14,898 nucleotides of DNA from Flavobacterium sp. GTDB taxonomy: Bacteria > Bacteroidota > Bacteroidia > Flavobacteriales > Flavobacteriaceae. This document shows, in pieces, positions 7,439 to 14,333 of the stretch. How positions within the stretch are numbered: position 1 is the first letter of the stretch; each line of letters begins with the position of its first letter. The translations under genes were made by a program, and so were the position numbers. Where the stretch lies: contig JASLGC010000136.1 of the NCBI GenBank assembly GCA_030150335.1, positions 1-14,898 on the forward strand, written 5' to 3'. Below the pieces are notes generated by a model. The model was not told the origin of the DNA and made no database searches. It was given only the letters and a program-made list of their open reading frames with translations.

Positions 7439-7951
7439 ATGAAAAAACTAATCTCTACCTTTCTATTTTCCCTGCTGTGTATCACTGCTCATGCACAAGA
7501 TATATTCTCTGCTGCGCGAACTAATAACACAGGGGAAATAGAAAACTTTATCAAACAAAAAATAGATATTAATAAAGCTGACGACAGAGGAAACACACCT
7601 CTAACCTTAGCTTGTTATTACGACAATTACGATGCAGCATTATTATTGTTGCAAAACGGAGCCAATCCAAACGCACAAGATAATTCAGGAAATAGCGCTT
7701 TAATGGGAGCTATTTTCAAAGGACATACAGCTATCATTAAATTGTTGATTGAGCAAAAAGCAGATATCAACCAGACTAATTTCAATGGAGCTACTGCTTT
7801 GATATTTGCTGCAACATTTGGCAAAGCTGACGTTACAAAAAGTCTGCTTGAAGCAGGTGCAAAGAAAGATATAGCAGACAATAGAGGAAAAACAGCCTTA
7901 GATTATGCTGTTATCCAAGAAAATAAAGAGGTTATCTCTCTTTTACAATAA
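7439..7951 (+). CDS. Exported ankyrin-repeat protein (AnkB-like, catalase partner)
   Basis: A 170-residue protein with a clear Sec signal peptide (cleavage after Ala19, AHA|QD). The mature part is almost entirely ankyrin repeats, about four to five units: a degenerate first unit (IFSAARTNNTGEIENFI), then DDRGNTPLTLACYYDNYDAALLL, NSGNSALMGAIFKGHTAIIKLL, FNGATALIFAATFGKADVTKSLL and NRGKTALDYAVIQENKEVISLL. Ankyrin stacks bind other proteins and have no catalytic activity. It follows an exported catalase, as ankB follows katB in Pseudomonas aeruginosa, where the periplasmic ankyrin protein is needed for full catalase activity. In Campylobacter an ankyrin protein beside katA helps deliver haem. 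A chaperone or haem-loading role for the catalase is therefore the best inference. Expression probably depends on read-through from the catalase gene. Confidence 0.93.
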   Translation: MKKLISTFLFSLLCITAHAQDIFSAARTNNTGEIENFIKQKIDINKADDRGNTPLTLACYYDNYDAALLLLQNGANPNAQDNSGNSALMGAIFKGHTAIIKLLIEQKADINQTNFNGATALIFAATFGKADVTKSLLEAGAKKDIADNRGKTALDYAVIQENKEVISLLQ

Positions 7952-7988
7952 AAGATTAGTGTCAATTATTCTCTTTTTTTGTTAGACG

Positions 7989-8015
7989 CAATTATTTATT
8001 CATCATAAATAATTG
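7989..8015. repeat. Perfect 11-bp inverted repeat after the ankyrin gene
   Basis: CAATTATTTAT and ATAAATAATTG flank a 5-base loop. It lacks a GC-rich core and a T tract on the plus strand, so it is not a standard terminator. It lies just before the strong terminator at 8026 and may stabilise the 3' end of the transcript. Confidence 0.5.
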
Positions 8016-8025
8016 ATTTAAAACC

Positions 8026-8057
8026 AAATGCCCTTGTATTTCTACAAGGGCATTTTT
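8026..8057 (+). terminator. Intrinsic terminator after the catalase-ankyrin genes
   Basis: A perfect 13-bp stem (8026-8038 with 8043-8055, core GCCCTTGTA/TACAAGGGC) with a TTTC loop runs into a T tract. Confidence 0.94.
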
Positions 8058-8168
8058 ATTTCTAATAAATCCTTAGCCTCTCTACATTGAAAGAATATCG
8101 GCATTTTGGAGCGTATTTTATTGCTATTAAATGTCGCAATTATCGACTAAGTAGTAAATAAAAGCCAA

Positions 8169-8204
8169 AATATTCGAATATTATGAAGGACTTTTCTACT
8201 TTTA
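8169..8204 (+). promoter_or_regulatory. Candidate promoter/operator of the long repeat-protein gene
   Basis: AATATTCGAATATT (8169-8182) is a perfect 14-bp palindrome. TACTTTTA (8197-8204) is one base off TAnnTTTG and lies 41 bases before the preferred ATG. The palindrome occupies the place of the -33 region, and no TTG is present there, which would fit activator- or repressor-controlled transcription. Confidence 0.4.
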
Positions 8205-8245
8205 CGAAAGAGAAAAACACACAAAATCAATTTAATAAATATACT

Positions 8246-10891
8246 ATGCTGAAAAAAATATTTCCATTGGCATTACTTTTCACTTCGTCAATGTTTGGCC
8301 AAGTTGCAAAAGACACCCTATGGGTAGATTCTTTTGACTACAAAGTATCAAAAAAAGAGGCGAAAGCTTTTAAACTTGTAAAACCTATCAAAGGCCAAGA
8401 GTTAAACATTATTGAAACATTTGACGCAAAATCAAAAAAGCTTCAAGCGCGAGGTAAAGGTCTTGTTCAAGAAGATTCAAGCATATTATATAGTGGAAAC
8501 GTTGAAAACTTCTCTCCTGAAGGAAAGTTAGAATCTACGTATATCTATGATGACAAAGGTCAAGTAACAAAGATTACTTCTATCAACCAATTCACTGGTG
8601 AGAAATACGAAGGTATTTTCAAAGAAGGACAACTATACAGCGGTGAAGTATTCCAAAGATGGTCTAACGTATATATCAAAATGTCTACGGTAGAAGGAGT
8701 ATTCAGAGAATATGAAATCATCAATCCTGCAAACGCTAAAAACCGTCAATCTTTTACATTTGATGAAGAAAACGTTATTGTAGAAGAACAATATTACGGT
8801 GCAAACGGAGAAGTAGTAAATCAAGCTGAATACGCAAACGGTTCTCCTTATAACGGAACTGTTACTTCTGTAAACTACGATAAATTTGGCGTAAAAGAAT
8901 TGAACACTTATACAGATGGAAACTTAGTAGCTTATAAATCATTTTATACTACAGGGCAAACTAAATCTGAAGCTGTTATTAATGAAGACCGCCGTGTAGA
9001 AGATTTCTTCCATAAAAACGGACAAAAACTTGGGCAATATACTCTTCATTATAGTGAAGAAGAATATGTAGGTGAACAAGAAGGAACAGCTTATTACTTC
9101 AACTATTCTGGTAACGAGGATGATATCGCTTCTTCTTACCACTTTGTGGATAATAGTGTACGTAAAGTTGACGAATACTACGTTAACACAAAAAACAACA
9201 CAATTAAATCGACAACTACATACGACGAAAGTGGTTCTATAGAAAAAACTGTTTACTATAACGAAGACGGTTCTACTAAAGGACAATTGACTTACGATGA
9301 AAATGGATTTGGTCCTTACAATGGAATCTACTATGACAGCAATTCTTCTACTACTTATCAAGAGGGTAAAATTATTGCGAAAACAACATTCTACGACAAT
9401 GGAAAAGTCTTTGAACAACGAAAAGGAGATTTATCTATTTTCTTTGACAAAAAAGGAAAAGAATTAGGTCGTGTTACACAAGGTATAAACCCTGATTTTC
9501 AGTTAGAAACTTTTATTGACGGAACTGTTTATTCATTAACAGACGATGAGATTTCTCAAATCACTAAATACAAAAATGGTGAGACGACTTATCTTTCAAC
9601 TTTTGACGTTACAGGAACAAAACCAACTTTACTGTCAGAAACTTTCTATGCTTTTGGAAATACTTCAAAACTAATTTCTTACTACCCTAACGGAGTTAAA
9701 TACAAAGTATCTAATTATAGTACTCAAGCATATTCTTTCGAACCTGCTACTGAAACATACTATGATAAAAAAGGGAAAGAATTAGGAACGTATAACTACG
9801 AAACGAAAACAGGTACTTATTACCAGTTTAACGAAAAAGGAGAAGTTCTTCAAATGGCTCAGTTCAATGCTGGTACACCTGTTTACAGTAAACAATACGC
9901 ACCAGTATCAAGAGATATGTTTACCACTAATACAAAGTATTACTTACAAAGTGAGGTAGATTACAACAAACAAGGGAAGTTTTACGATGTAAAAGGGAAG
10001 TTAGTTTCTACTGTTACTTACAAAGATGGAGCTCCATATAATGGGACTACTTATGTATTGGACGACTACACAATGACTGAAACTACTTATAAAGACGGAA
10101 AGAAAATTGGAGTAGAAAGTGTTTTCTATTTTAGTTATGACAACGTTGATGAGTTGTACAATCTTTCAAGTAAATCGTACTACGAAAATGGAGAAAAAGT
10201 AAAAGAAGAAGATTTTATACAAGGCAATCTTCAGTCATCTAACGAGTACAAAGATGATTTATTACACGGAATGTCTTATTCGTATGACGAGGAAGGAAAT
10301 GAGATTTCTCGTTTACAATATAAAGAAGGAATACCTTACCAAGGTCTTTTAGTAGAGTCATCATACGAATACAACTACAAAAAAACATTTGCAGAAGGAA
10401 AACTTGTAGAAGTTGTTTTCTCTGATATATCTTCGGGTATTGTAATAGCGAAAGATACTTATACAGATGAAAATACACTTAACCGAATTGTTTTTGACGA
10501 AGAAGGAAACACTGTTTACAAATATACTTTAGCAGAAGATAACCTTGAGGGACTATACCAATACTTTGAAAAAGGAAAGGTAAAATACCAAGCTACTTTT
10601 AAAGAGGGAATCTTGCAAGAGGGAACTGTTGCTGTAGAAAATTTAAACTATGTAGAGGATAGCTATGTTTATGCTGAAGAAACTAAAGAAAACTTCACTG
10701 TTCTTGATTTGAAAAAGAACAAAATGAAAGTGACTATTTACAAACAAGATTCAAAAGATGAAATCTACAATATGGAAGCGAAGATTAAGAAAGCAGACAA
10801 TACTGTAGACCCTATCTTATCTAAGAAAATTACGCCTGATAATTTATATCCTATATATAAATTAAATTCGAATTCAAATTACTGGTATTAA
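8246..10891 (+). CDS. Large exported YwqK/MORN_2-type repeat protein
   Basis: I place the start at 8246, where MLKKIFPLALLFTSSMFGQ forms a Sec signal peptide. An ATG at 8183 would put 21 polar residues in front of it and overlaps the candidate promoter. The 881-residue protein consists of many degenerate repeats of about 20-25 residues built on yYxxnGkxkxexxYkxGxxyxG, for example YFEKGKVKYQATFKEG, SYYENGEKVKEEDF and YDEEGNEISRLQYKEGIPYQG. These resemble the MORN_2 repeats of the family labelled YwqK antitoxin, a name taken from one Bacillus protein that should not be read as function. Aromatic and acidic residues are abundant and cysteine appears absent. The C-terminus (YPIYKLNSNSNYWY) is not a recognisable type IX sorting domain. 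It is a single-gene unit between two terminators. Function unknown; an extended beta-rich surface or periplasmic scaffold is the best guess. Confidence 0.85.
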   Translation: MLKKIFPLALLFTSSMFGQVAKDTLWVDSFDYKVSKKEAKAFKLVKPIKGQELNIIETFDAKSKKLQARGKGLVQEDSSILYSGNVENFSPEGKLESTYIYDDKGQVTKITSINQFTGEKYEGIFKEGQLYSGEVFQRWSNVYIKMSTVEGVFREYEIINPANAKNRQSFTFDEENVIVEEQYYGANGEVVNQAEYANGSPYNGTVTSVNYDKFGVKELNTYTDGNLVAYKSFYTTGQTKSEAVINEDRRVEDFFHKNGQKLGQYTLHYSEEEYVGEQEGTAYYFNYSGNEDDIASSYHFVDNSVRKVDEYYVNTKNNTIKSTTTYDESGSIEKTVYYNEDGSTKGQLTYDENGFGPYNGIYYDSNSSTTYQEGKIIAKTTFYDNGKVFEQRKGDLSIFFDKKGKELGRVTQGINPDFQLETFIDGTVYSLTDDEISQITKYKNGETTYLSTFDVTGTKPTLLSETFYAFGNTSKLISYYPNGVKYKVSNYSTQAYSFEPATETYYDKKGKELGTYNYETKTGTYYQFNEKGEVLQMAQFNAGTPVYSKQYAPVSRDMFTTNTKYYLQSEVDYNKQGKFYDVKGKLVSTVTYKDGAPYNGTTYVLDDYTMTETTYKDGKKIGVESVFYFSYDNVDELYNLSSKSYYENGEKVKEEDFIQGNLQSSNEYKDDLLHGMSYSYDEEGNEISRLQYKEGIPYQGLLVESSYEYNYKKTFAEGKLVEVVFSDISSGIVIAKDTYTDENTLNRIVFDEEGNTVYKYTLAEDNLEGLYQYFEKGKVKYQATFKEGILQEGTVAVENLNYVEDSYVYAEETKENFTVLDLKKNKMKVTIYKQDSKDEIYNMEAKIKKADNTVDPILSKKITPDNLYPIYKLNSNSNYWY

Positions 10892-10910
10892 TAGAGTCTG
10901 TAACTCTATT
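10890..10910 (+). repeat. Hairpin overlapping the repeat-protein stop codon
   Basis: AATAGAGT-CTGTA-ACTCTATT is a perfect 8-bp stem that includes the last two bases of the TAA stop codon and is followed by a T-rich run. It may act as a first, weak terminator before the one at 10921. Confidence 0.5.
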
Positions 10911-10920
10911 TTATTTATAC

Positions 10921-10954
10921 AACACAGCTATCATAAGATAGCTGTGTTTTTTTT
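10921..10954 (+). terminator. Intrinsic terminator after the repeat-protein gene
   Basis: A perfect 12-bp stem (10921-10932 with 10937-10948) with an ATAA tetraloop runs into eight T residues. Confidence 0.95.
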
Positions 10955-11078
10955 GTGCTTATTTTTTCTTGTAAATTCTATTTCACTATGCTACTAACCT
11001 TCCTGTTTTCAAGAAAAACCTCCTCTTTTTTCAGAATTTTTCTTTTGTTTTTTGTTTGCTAAAATGTGCATGATACCG

Positions 11079-11111
11079 TAGTGCTCCCATAGTGCTCCCA
11101 TAATGCTCCCA
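11079..11111. repeat. Three tandem 11-bp direct repeats
   Basis: TAGTGCTCCCA, TAGTGCTCCCA and TAATGCTCCCA lie head to tail without spacers; the third differs at one base. The 11-base period is close to one helical turn, so three protein-binding sites would lie on the same DNA face. The array ends about 140 bases before the downstream start codon. Confidence 0.9.
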
Positions 11112-11198
11112 TAAATGTTATGGTAATGTTACGTGTACATTATGAAATCATTAAGCTTTCATTTTGGGACCATTGCGGAACAATTCTTGAGAAAATGG

Positions 11199-11219
11199 AT
11201 ATAGTATATTATGCTATAT
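11199..11219. repeat. Inverted repeat before the DUF6266-like gene
   Basis: ATATAG (11199-11204) and CTATAT (11214-11219) flank a 9-base AT-rich centre, 31 bases before the start codon. It could be an operator or an mRNA leader hairpin; low AT complexity makes chance a real possibility. Confidence 0.3.
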
Positions 11220-11250
11220 ACTAACTACTAACATCTAAAAACTATTAAAA

Positions 11251-11973
11251 ATGGCACAACAAAAAGCAAATGGTAAATTCAGTGGTAAAATAGGTCGTAC
11301 CTACTTGAGAACTTTAAATGGCAAACAAGTTATGCAATCAAACCCCATAAGGAAGAAAAAGAAAATCAAACCAGATGATGTTCAGATTTTTCAAAAGGTT
11401 GCTGAACCCGGAAAAATAATGCGGGCAACGATTCAGGCATTTTTAAAACAAAGGCACGATGCTTATATGTATCAACGATTTACTTCTACCTTATTGAAAG
11501 CCTTACAGCAAAATATTACCATTGATAAAAAAGAAAGAACTCTATTTAATTGTAATTTATCCTCTGCTTCTGGTTTCGAATTCAATATTAACAAAGGGTT
11601 TAAAGAGGTGTTTCTTAGTCCAATCACAATGGATAGTAATAAGGAAACTTTCGAAATTAAAGTCAATGCCTTTATTCCGAAAGAACAAGTCGCTTTTCCT
11701 AAAGATTATAAGCAAGCTTCCTTGCACATTTATACTTGGTTCTTATTGCCAAGCGGTATTGCTCTACATCCTACCCAATATGAAGAAATAATTGAATTTA
11801 ATTCTGATATTAATCAAGTAGAAGAGCACGTATGGCACAACATTTGTCCTACAAAAGATGTATTAACTTTTACAGTTGTTGAAATACAATTTTACAAAAC
11901 TGATGCCAAAGGTGCAAAATTGCTATTCAACACAAAGGCATACAACCCAAGTATGCTCGTTGCTATAAAGTAA
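11251..11973 (+). CDS. Uncharacterised Bacteroidota protein, DUF6266-like
   Basis: A 240-residue protein without signal peptide or membrane segment, so probably cytoplasmic at least initially. The N-terminus has the pattern NGKFSGKIGRTYLRTLNGKQ (residues 7-26) followed by QSNP and a strongly basic KKKKIK patch (35-40). This SGKxG...NG...P layout resembles DUF6266, a family of unknown function found in Bacteroidota, though I could not confirm it by search. The middle (about 45-95) looks helical and rich in Lys/Gln; the rest alternates strands and turns and includes TWFLLPSGIALHP and FTVVEIQFYKTDAKGAK. No catalytic motif is visible. The gene stands alone between two terminators, has an unusually long upstream region with direct repeats, and seems to use more varied codons than the catalase and htpG genes. 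It could be an accessory insertion. The basic N-terminus would allow nucleic-acid binding, but that is only a guess. Confidence 0.75.
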   Translation: MAQQKANGKFSGKIGRTYLRTLNGKQVMQSNPIRKKKKIKPDDVQIFQKVAEPGKIMRATIQAFLKQRHDAYMYQRFTSTLLKALQQNITIDKKERTLFNCNLSSASGFEFNINKGFKEVFLSPITMDSNKETFEIKVNAFIPKEQVAFPKDYKQASLHIYTWFLLPSGIALHPTQYEEIIEFNSDINQVEEHVWHNICPTKDVLTFTVVEIQFYKTDAKGAKLLFNTKAYNPSMLVAIK

Positions 11974-11997
11974 CCTACTTTTTATTTACAAACTAAG

Positions 11998-12027
11998 AAA
12001 GCCTGTAATCTTCATTATGGGCTTTTT
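11998..12027 (+). terminator. Intrinsic terminator after the DUF6266-like gene
   Basis: A 12-bp stem with two wobble pairs (11998-12009 with 12014-12025) and a CTTC loop runs into a T tract, 24 bases after the stop codon. Confidence 0.88.
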
Positions 12028-12038
12028 GCTTTTATATA

Positions 12039-12069
12039 TTGATTAAGATATTAATTTTATTTATATTTG
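12039..12069 (+). promoter_or_regulatory. Promoter of the DUF2089 operon
   Basis: TTG (12039-12041) and TATATTTG (12062-12069) match the Bacteroidota -33 and -7 elements and lie 20 bases apart. The ATG at 12090 follows 20 bases later. This is the best complete promoter match in the window and shows that the in-frame TTG at 12039 is promoter rather than start codon. Confidence 0.82.
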
Positions 12070-12089
12070 GTTTAATAAAATTAACATCA

Positions 12090-12371
12090 ATGTCAATAAA
12101 ACATAAACTACCTGTCAATTGCCCCAGTTGTGAAAGTGAACTAAAAGTAACACAATTAACGTGTGAAACTTGCGATACTACTGTAAATGGGAAGTTTCAA
12201 CTCCCCCTTTTATTGCAATTACCACAAGAGGAACAAGATTTCATCTTAGCCTTTTTCATCAATAGTGGAAGTTTAAAGCAGATGGCACAACAGATGAATA
12301 TCAGTTATCCTACCGTTCGAAATAAATTGGATGATATGATAGCTCATATCAAAAAACTGCAAAACGAATAA
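12090..12371 (+). CDS. DUF2089-family zinc-ribbon/HTH protein, likely operon regulator
   Basis: A 93-residue cytoplasmic protein. Residues 7-30 form a zinc ribbon with four cysteines in two CxxC pairs (Cys11/14 and Cys25/28), inside the family pattern LPxxCPxC...LxCxxC. The second half (about 45-80) has FILAFFINSGSLKQMAQQMN followed by ISYPTVRNKLDDMI. This is the DUF2089 helix-turn-helix region; SYPTVRxxL would be the recognition helix. The start is placed at 12090 because the frame upstream overlaps the promoter and encodes a non-family hydrophobic extension. It is the first gene of a run of at least six genes on the same strand, with 20 bases to the next. As the only DNA-binding candidate it is the natural regulator of the operon, but no direct evidence shows what it binds. 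Confidence 0.9.
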   Translation: MSIKHKLPVNCPSCESELKVTQLTCETCDTTVNGKFQLPLLLQLPQEEQDFILAFFINSGSLKQMAQQMNISYPTVRNKLDDMIAHIKKLQNE

Positions 12372-12391
12372 AAACCTATAAAACCAACCTT

Positions 12392-12976
12392 ATGACTATC
12401 AAATCCATTTTTAAACCGTTTGAATACGTTCAAGAGAAGAAATTACTCTTTATCGGAATAGGCGTTGCTATTCTAAGTTGTATCCTACAGACATTCACCA
12501 TGTCAAGAGGAATTGCTATTTTAAAAATGGCTACAATTATGAAAGCTCCTACTATCTTTCAAACATTAGCTGATAACATCATCTCAACATTGTTGATGGC
12601 TGCTGCCTTATTTGCTTTTGGAAAATTTATCAACTCTAAAACAAGATTTATTGATATTGTGAATGTAGTACTGATTTCACGTATGATTATGTATGTCATT
12701 ATCTTCTTTGACATTGATGGTAAATCAAGTAAAATGGCTACATTTTTAATCGAAAATGCAAACGACCAAGAAGCTCTTGTAGAACACTTGGCGGATTTGG
12801 CTCCTCTTTTTATTATGGGGATAGTTTCTATTTTAGCGTTAATTGTTTTTGCCTACTATATTTATCAAGGCTTTAAAACGGCAACACACATGAAAAAAAC
12901 AGGGCATATCTTCTTTTTTATCTTGATAATCTTAGTTACTGATATGCTGACTCGATTTGTAACAACACTATATTAA
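12392..12976 (+). CDS. Yip1-like integral membrane protein
   Basis: A 194-residue inner-membrane protein with about five hydrophobic helices near residues 18-37, 56-78, 86-106, 135-158 and 170-193, and a short cytoplasmic N-terminus (IFKPFEYVQEKK). The pattern of an N-terminal PFEYVQEKK-like segment followed by a five-helix bundle resembles the bacterial Yip1 (YIP1) family, whose function is generally unknown. A polar loop, DGKSSKMATFLIENANDQEA (about 109-128), separates helices three and four. It is the second gene of the operon, with 20 bases before it and 6 bases to the secreted hydrolase gene. Tight linkage to a DUF2089 regulator and other small membrane proteins suggests it works in the same membrane complex or stress response. 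Family assignment is moderate; membrane location is secure. Confidence 0.78.
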   Translation: MTIKSIFKPFEYVQEKKLLFIGIGVAILSCILQTFTMSRGIAILKMATIMKAPTIFQTLADNIISTLLMAAALFAFGKFINSKTRFIDIVNVVLISRMIMYVIIFFDIDGKSSKMATFLIENANDQEALVEHLADLAPLFIMGIVSILALIVFAYYIYQGFKTATHMKKTGHIFFFILIILVTDMLTRFVTTLY

Positions 12977-12982
12977 CCTACT

Positions 12983-13897
12983 ATGAAAAAACTACTACAC
13001 ATACTAATCTTGTGTTTTGCAATTAATCCTGCTTTTGCACAAACAAAGACGGTTGATATTGATGAGGAACTGCAAGGCGACTTATACATTACAACACCAG
13101 AGAGCAAGCGATTGGCTATTATCATTGCTGGTTCTGGTCCTACTGACAGAAATGGAAATAGTATGCCTTCTTTAAATGCTAATTCGTACAAGTTATTGGC
13201 AGAAGGTTTACAACAAGAAGGTATCAATGTATTTACTTTCGATAAACGTATTATTGCTAAAATGAAGAATAATACTATGAAGGATTACGCCCCCGATTTT
13301 GACGATAATGTAACGGATGTAAACCTCATCATTGCTCATTTCAAAAAGCAATACCCTGATATTACTTTAATCGGACATAGTGAAGGTGCATTGGTTGCCA
13401 ATCTTGCTGCTATTCAAAATAAAGAGGTTACACATTTTGTTTCTCTACAAGGAGCAGGTGAATCGATTGATAAAATCCTAAATTGGCAATTTATCAAGCA
13501 AATGCCTTTTTTCGAAACACAGATTAAAGCTATTCATGCACAACTAAAAAGCGGTAAACCTGCTACTGATATTCCTGAAATGCTACAAGGATTATACAAT
13601 TCAGGGAATCAAACGTATTTAATTTCATGGATGAAGTATGAACCTACGGAAGAAATTAAAAAGGTAAATGTACCTGTGCTTATTGTTCAAGGAGATAAAG
13701 ACTTACAAGTGGTTTTAGAGCAAGGTGATTACCTTAAAAAAGCTTTGCCTACGGCTACGTTAGTAACTGTAAAAGGAATGAACCACGTATTGAAAACAGT
13801 TGAAAAAGACGAAGAAAACTTGGCGACTTATAACAAACCTTTACTCCCTTTAAACAAAGAGATTGTACCACTTATTGCTAATTTTATAAAACAGTAA
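12983..13897 (+). CDS. Secreted alpha/beta hydrolase
   Basis: A 304-residue serine hydrolase with a Sec signal peptide (MKKLLHILILCFAINPAFAQ, cleavage after Ala19), so it acts outside the cytoplasm. The alpha/beta-hydrolase triad can be read directly: nucleophile Ser133 in GHSEG, Asp240 in VQGDKDLQV and His268 in MNHV. The oxyanion region is AGSGPTDRNGN (residues 49-59); this GSGPTDRNGN form is common in exported esterase/peptidase-like members from Bacteroidota. A lid insertion of about 70 residues lies between Ser133 and Asp240. The substrate is unknown: ester, lipid-like or peptide compounds are possible. The gene lies 6 bases after the Yip1-like gene and 4 bases before the DUF3784 gene, so it is firmly inside the operon. 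It is the only visible enzyme there. Confidence 0.92.
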   Translation: MKKLLHILILCFAINPAFAQTKTVDIDEELQGDLYITTPESKRLAIIIAGSGPTDRNGNSMPSLNANSYKLLAEGLQQEGINVFTFDKRIIAKMKNNTMKDYAPDFDDNVTDVNLIIAHFKKQYPDITLIGHSEGALVANLAAIQNKEVTHFVSLQGAGESIDKILNWQFIKQMPFFETQIKAIHAQLKSGKPATDIPEMLQGLYNSGNQTYLISWMKYEPTEEIKKVNVPVLIVQGDKDLQVVLEQGDYLKKALPTATLVTVKGMNHVLKTVEKDEENLATYNKPLLPLNKEIVPLIANFIKQ

Positions 13898-13901
13898 ACT
13901 A

Positions 13902-14327
13902 ATGATTCCATTCATTGTTACCGCAGGAATTTTATTTGCACTTAGCTTCTTATTAAAAATAGACAATGCCGATAGTTTTTTGTCTGGGTACAACACCTTA
14001 TCGGATGAACGAAAAGTGAAGTACAACCTACATCAGATTGTTCCATTTACAAATAAATTACTAAGAATTTCTGCTCTGCTTGTTTTCTTAGGAGGAGCAC
14101 TTGCTTTTATTTTAAACAATGGTATTATAGGGTTAATAGCTATTCTATATATTCCTGTTGTTATACTTATAGGAGGTGGAATTTACAGCAGGTTAAAACA
14201 CTCCACTGACCCGATTCGTTTGTATGAAAAAATAATTTATATCGCAATTATTGCTGTCATGATTTATCTAACTGTTGTTATTCAATGGAGTGAAATAACT
14301 TTAGCATCATTGACAACACTTAATTAA
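13902..14327 (+). CDS. DUF3784-family membrane protein
   Basis: A 141-residue membrane protein with four hydrophobic segments: the N-terminal helix (about 2-18), then about 53-71, 75-95 and 109-127. Between the first two lies the DUF3784 signature FLSGYNTLSDERKVKYN (residues 26-42), which in the family reads roughly iaGYNTmsxeeKxKY. Function of the family is unknown. It starts 4 bases after the hydrolase stop and ends 6 bases before the SdpI-like gene, so translation is probably coupled. DUF3784 and SdpI-like proteins share the layout of an N-terminal helix, a conserved GY(N/K)T-type loop and further helices, and their adjacency hints at a joint role. Assignment rests on the signature loop. 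Confidence 0.82.
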   Translation: MIPFIVTAGILFALSFLLKIDNADSFLSGYNTLSDERKVKYNLHQIVPFTNKLLRISALLVFLGGALAFILNNGIIGLIAILYIPVVILIGGGIYSRLKHSTDPIRLYEKIIYIAIIAVMIYLTVVIQWSEITLASLTTLN

Positions 14328-14333
14328 ATACTT

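Larger units (their letters stand above)
10955..11250. other. Long non-coding region upstream of the DUF6266-like gene
   Basis: About 300 bases without a gene on either strand. It contains a T-rich stretch (10955-11060), a 9-bp inverted repeat TTTTTCTTG (10963-10971) / CAAGAAAAA (11010-11018), the three 11-bp direct repeats listed separately, the inverted pair CATAATG (11099-11105) / CATTATG (11138-11144), and an ATATAG/CTATAT inverted repeat near the start codon. No exact TAnnTTTG element was found, so the gene may use a different or activator-dependent promoter. Confidence 0.55.

Noticed and set aside
8939..9418. 159-codon minus-strand frame inside the long repeat-protein gene
   Set aside because: Complement of a strongly supported coding region; its Phe/Val-rich sequence mirrors Lys/Glu/Asn codons on the other strand.
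8246..10891. Reading the long repeat protein as part of a toxin-antitoxin system
   Set aside because: The family label YwqK antitoxin is inherited from one Bacillus example; this protein is exported, very long and has no adjacent toxin candidate.
11079..11111. CRISPR array
   Set aside because: The repeats are only 11 bases long and adjoin directly without spacers, and no cas gene is present.
12039..12089. TTG start for the DUF2089 protein
   Set aside because: This TTG fits the -33 promoter element at the right spacing, the -7 box lies inside the extension, and the ATG at 12090 gives the family-like N-terminus.
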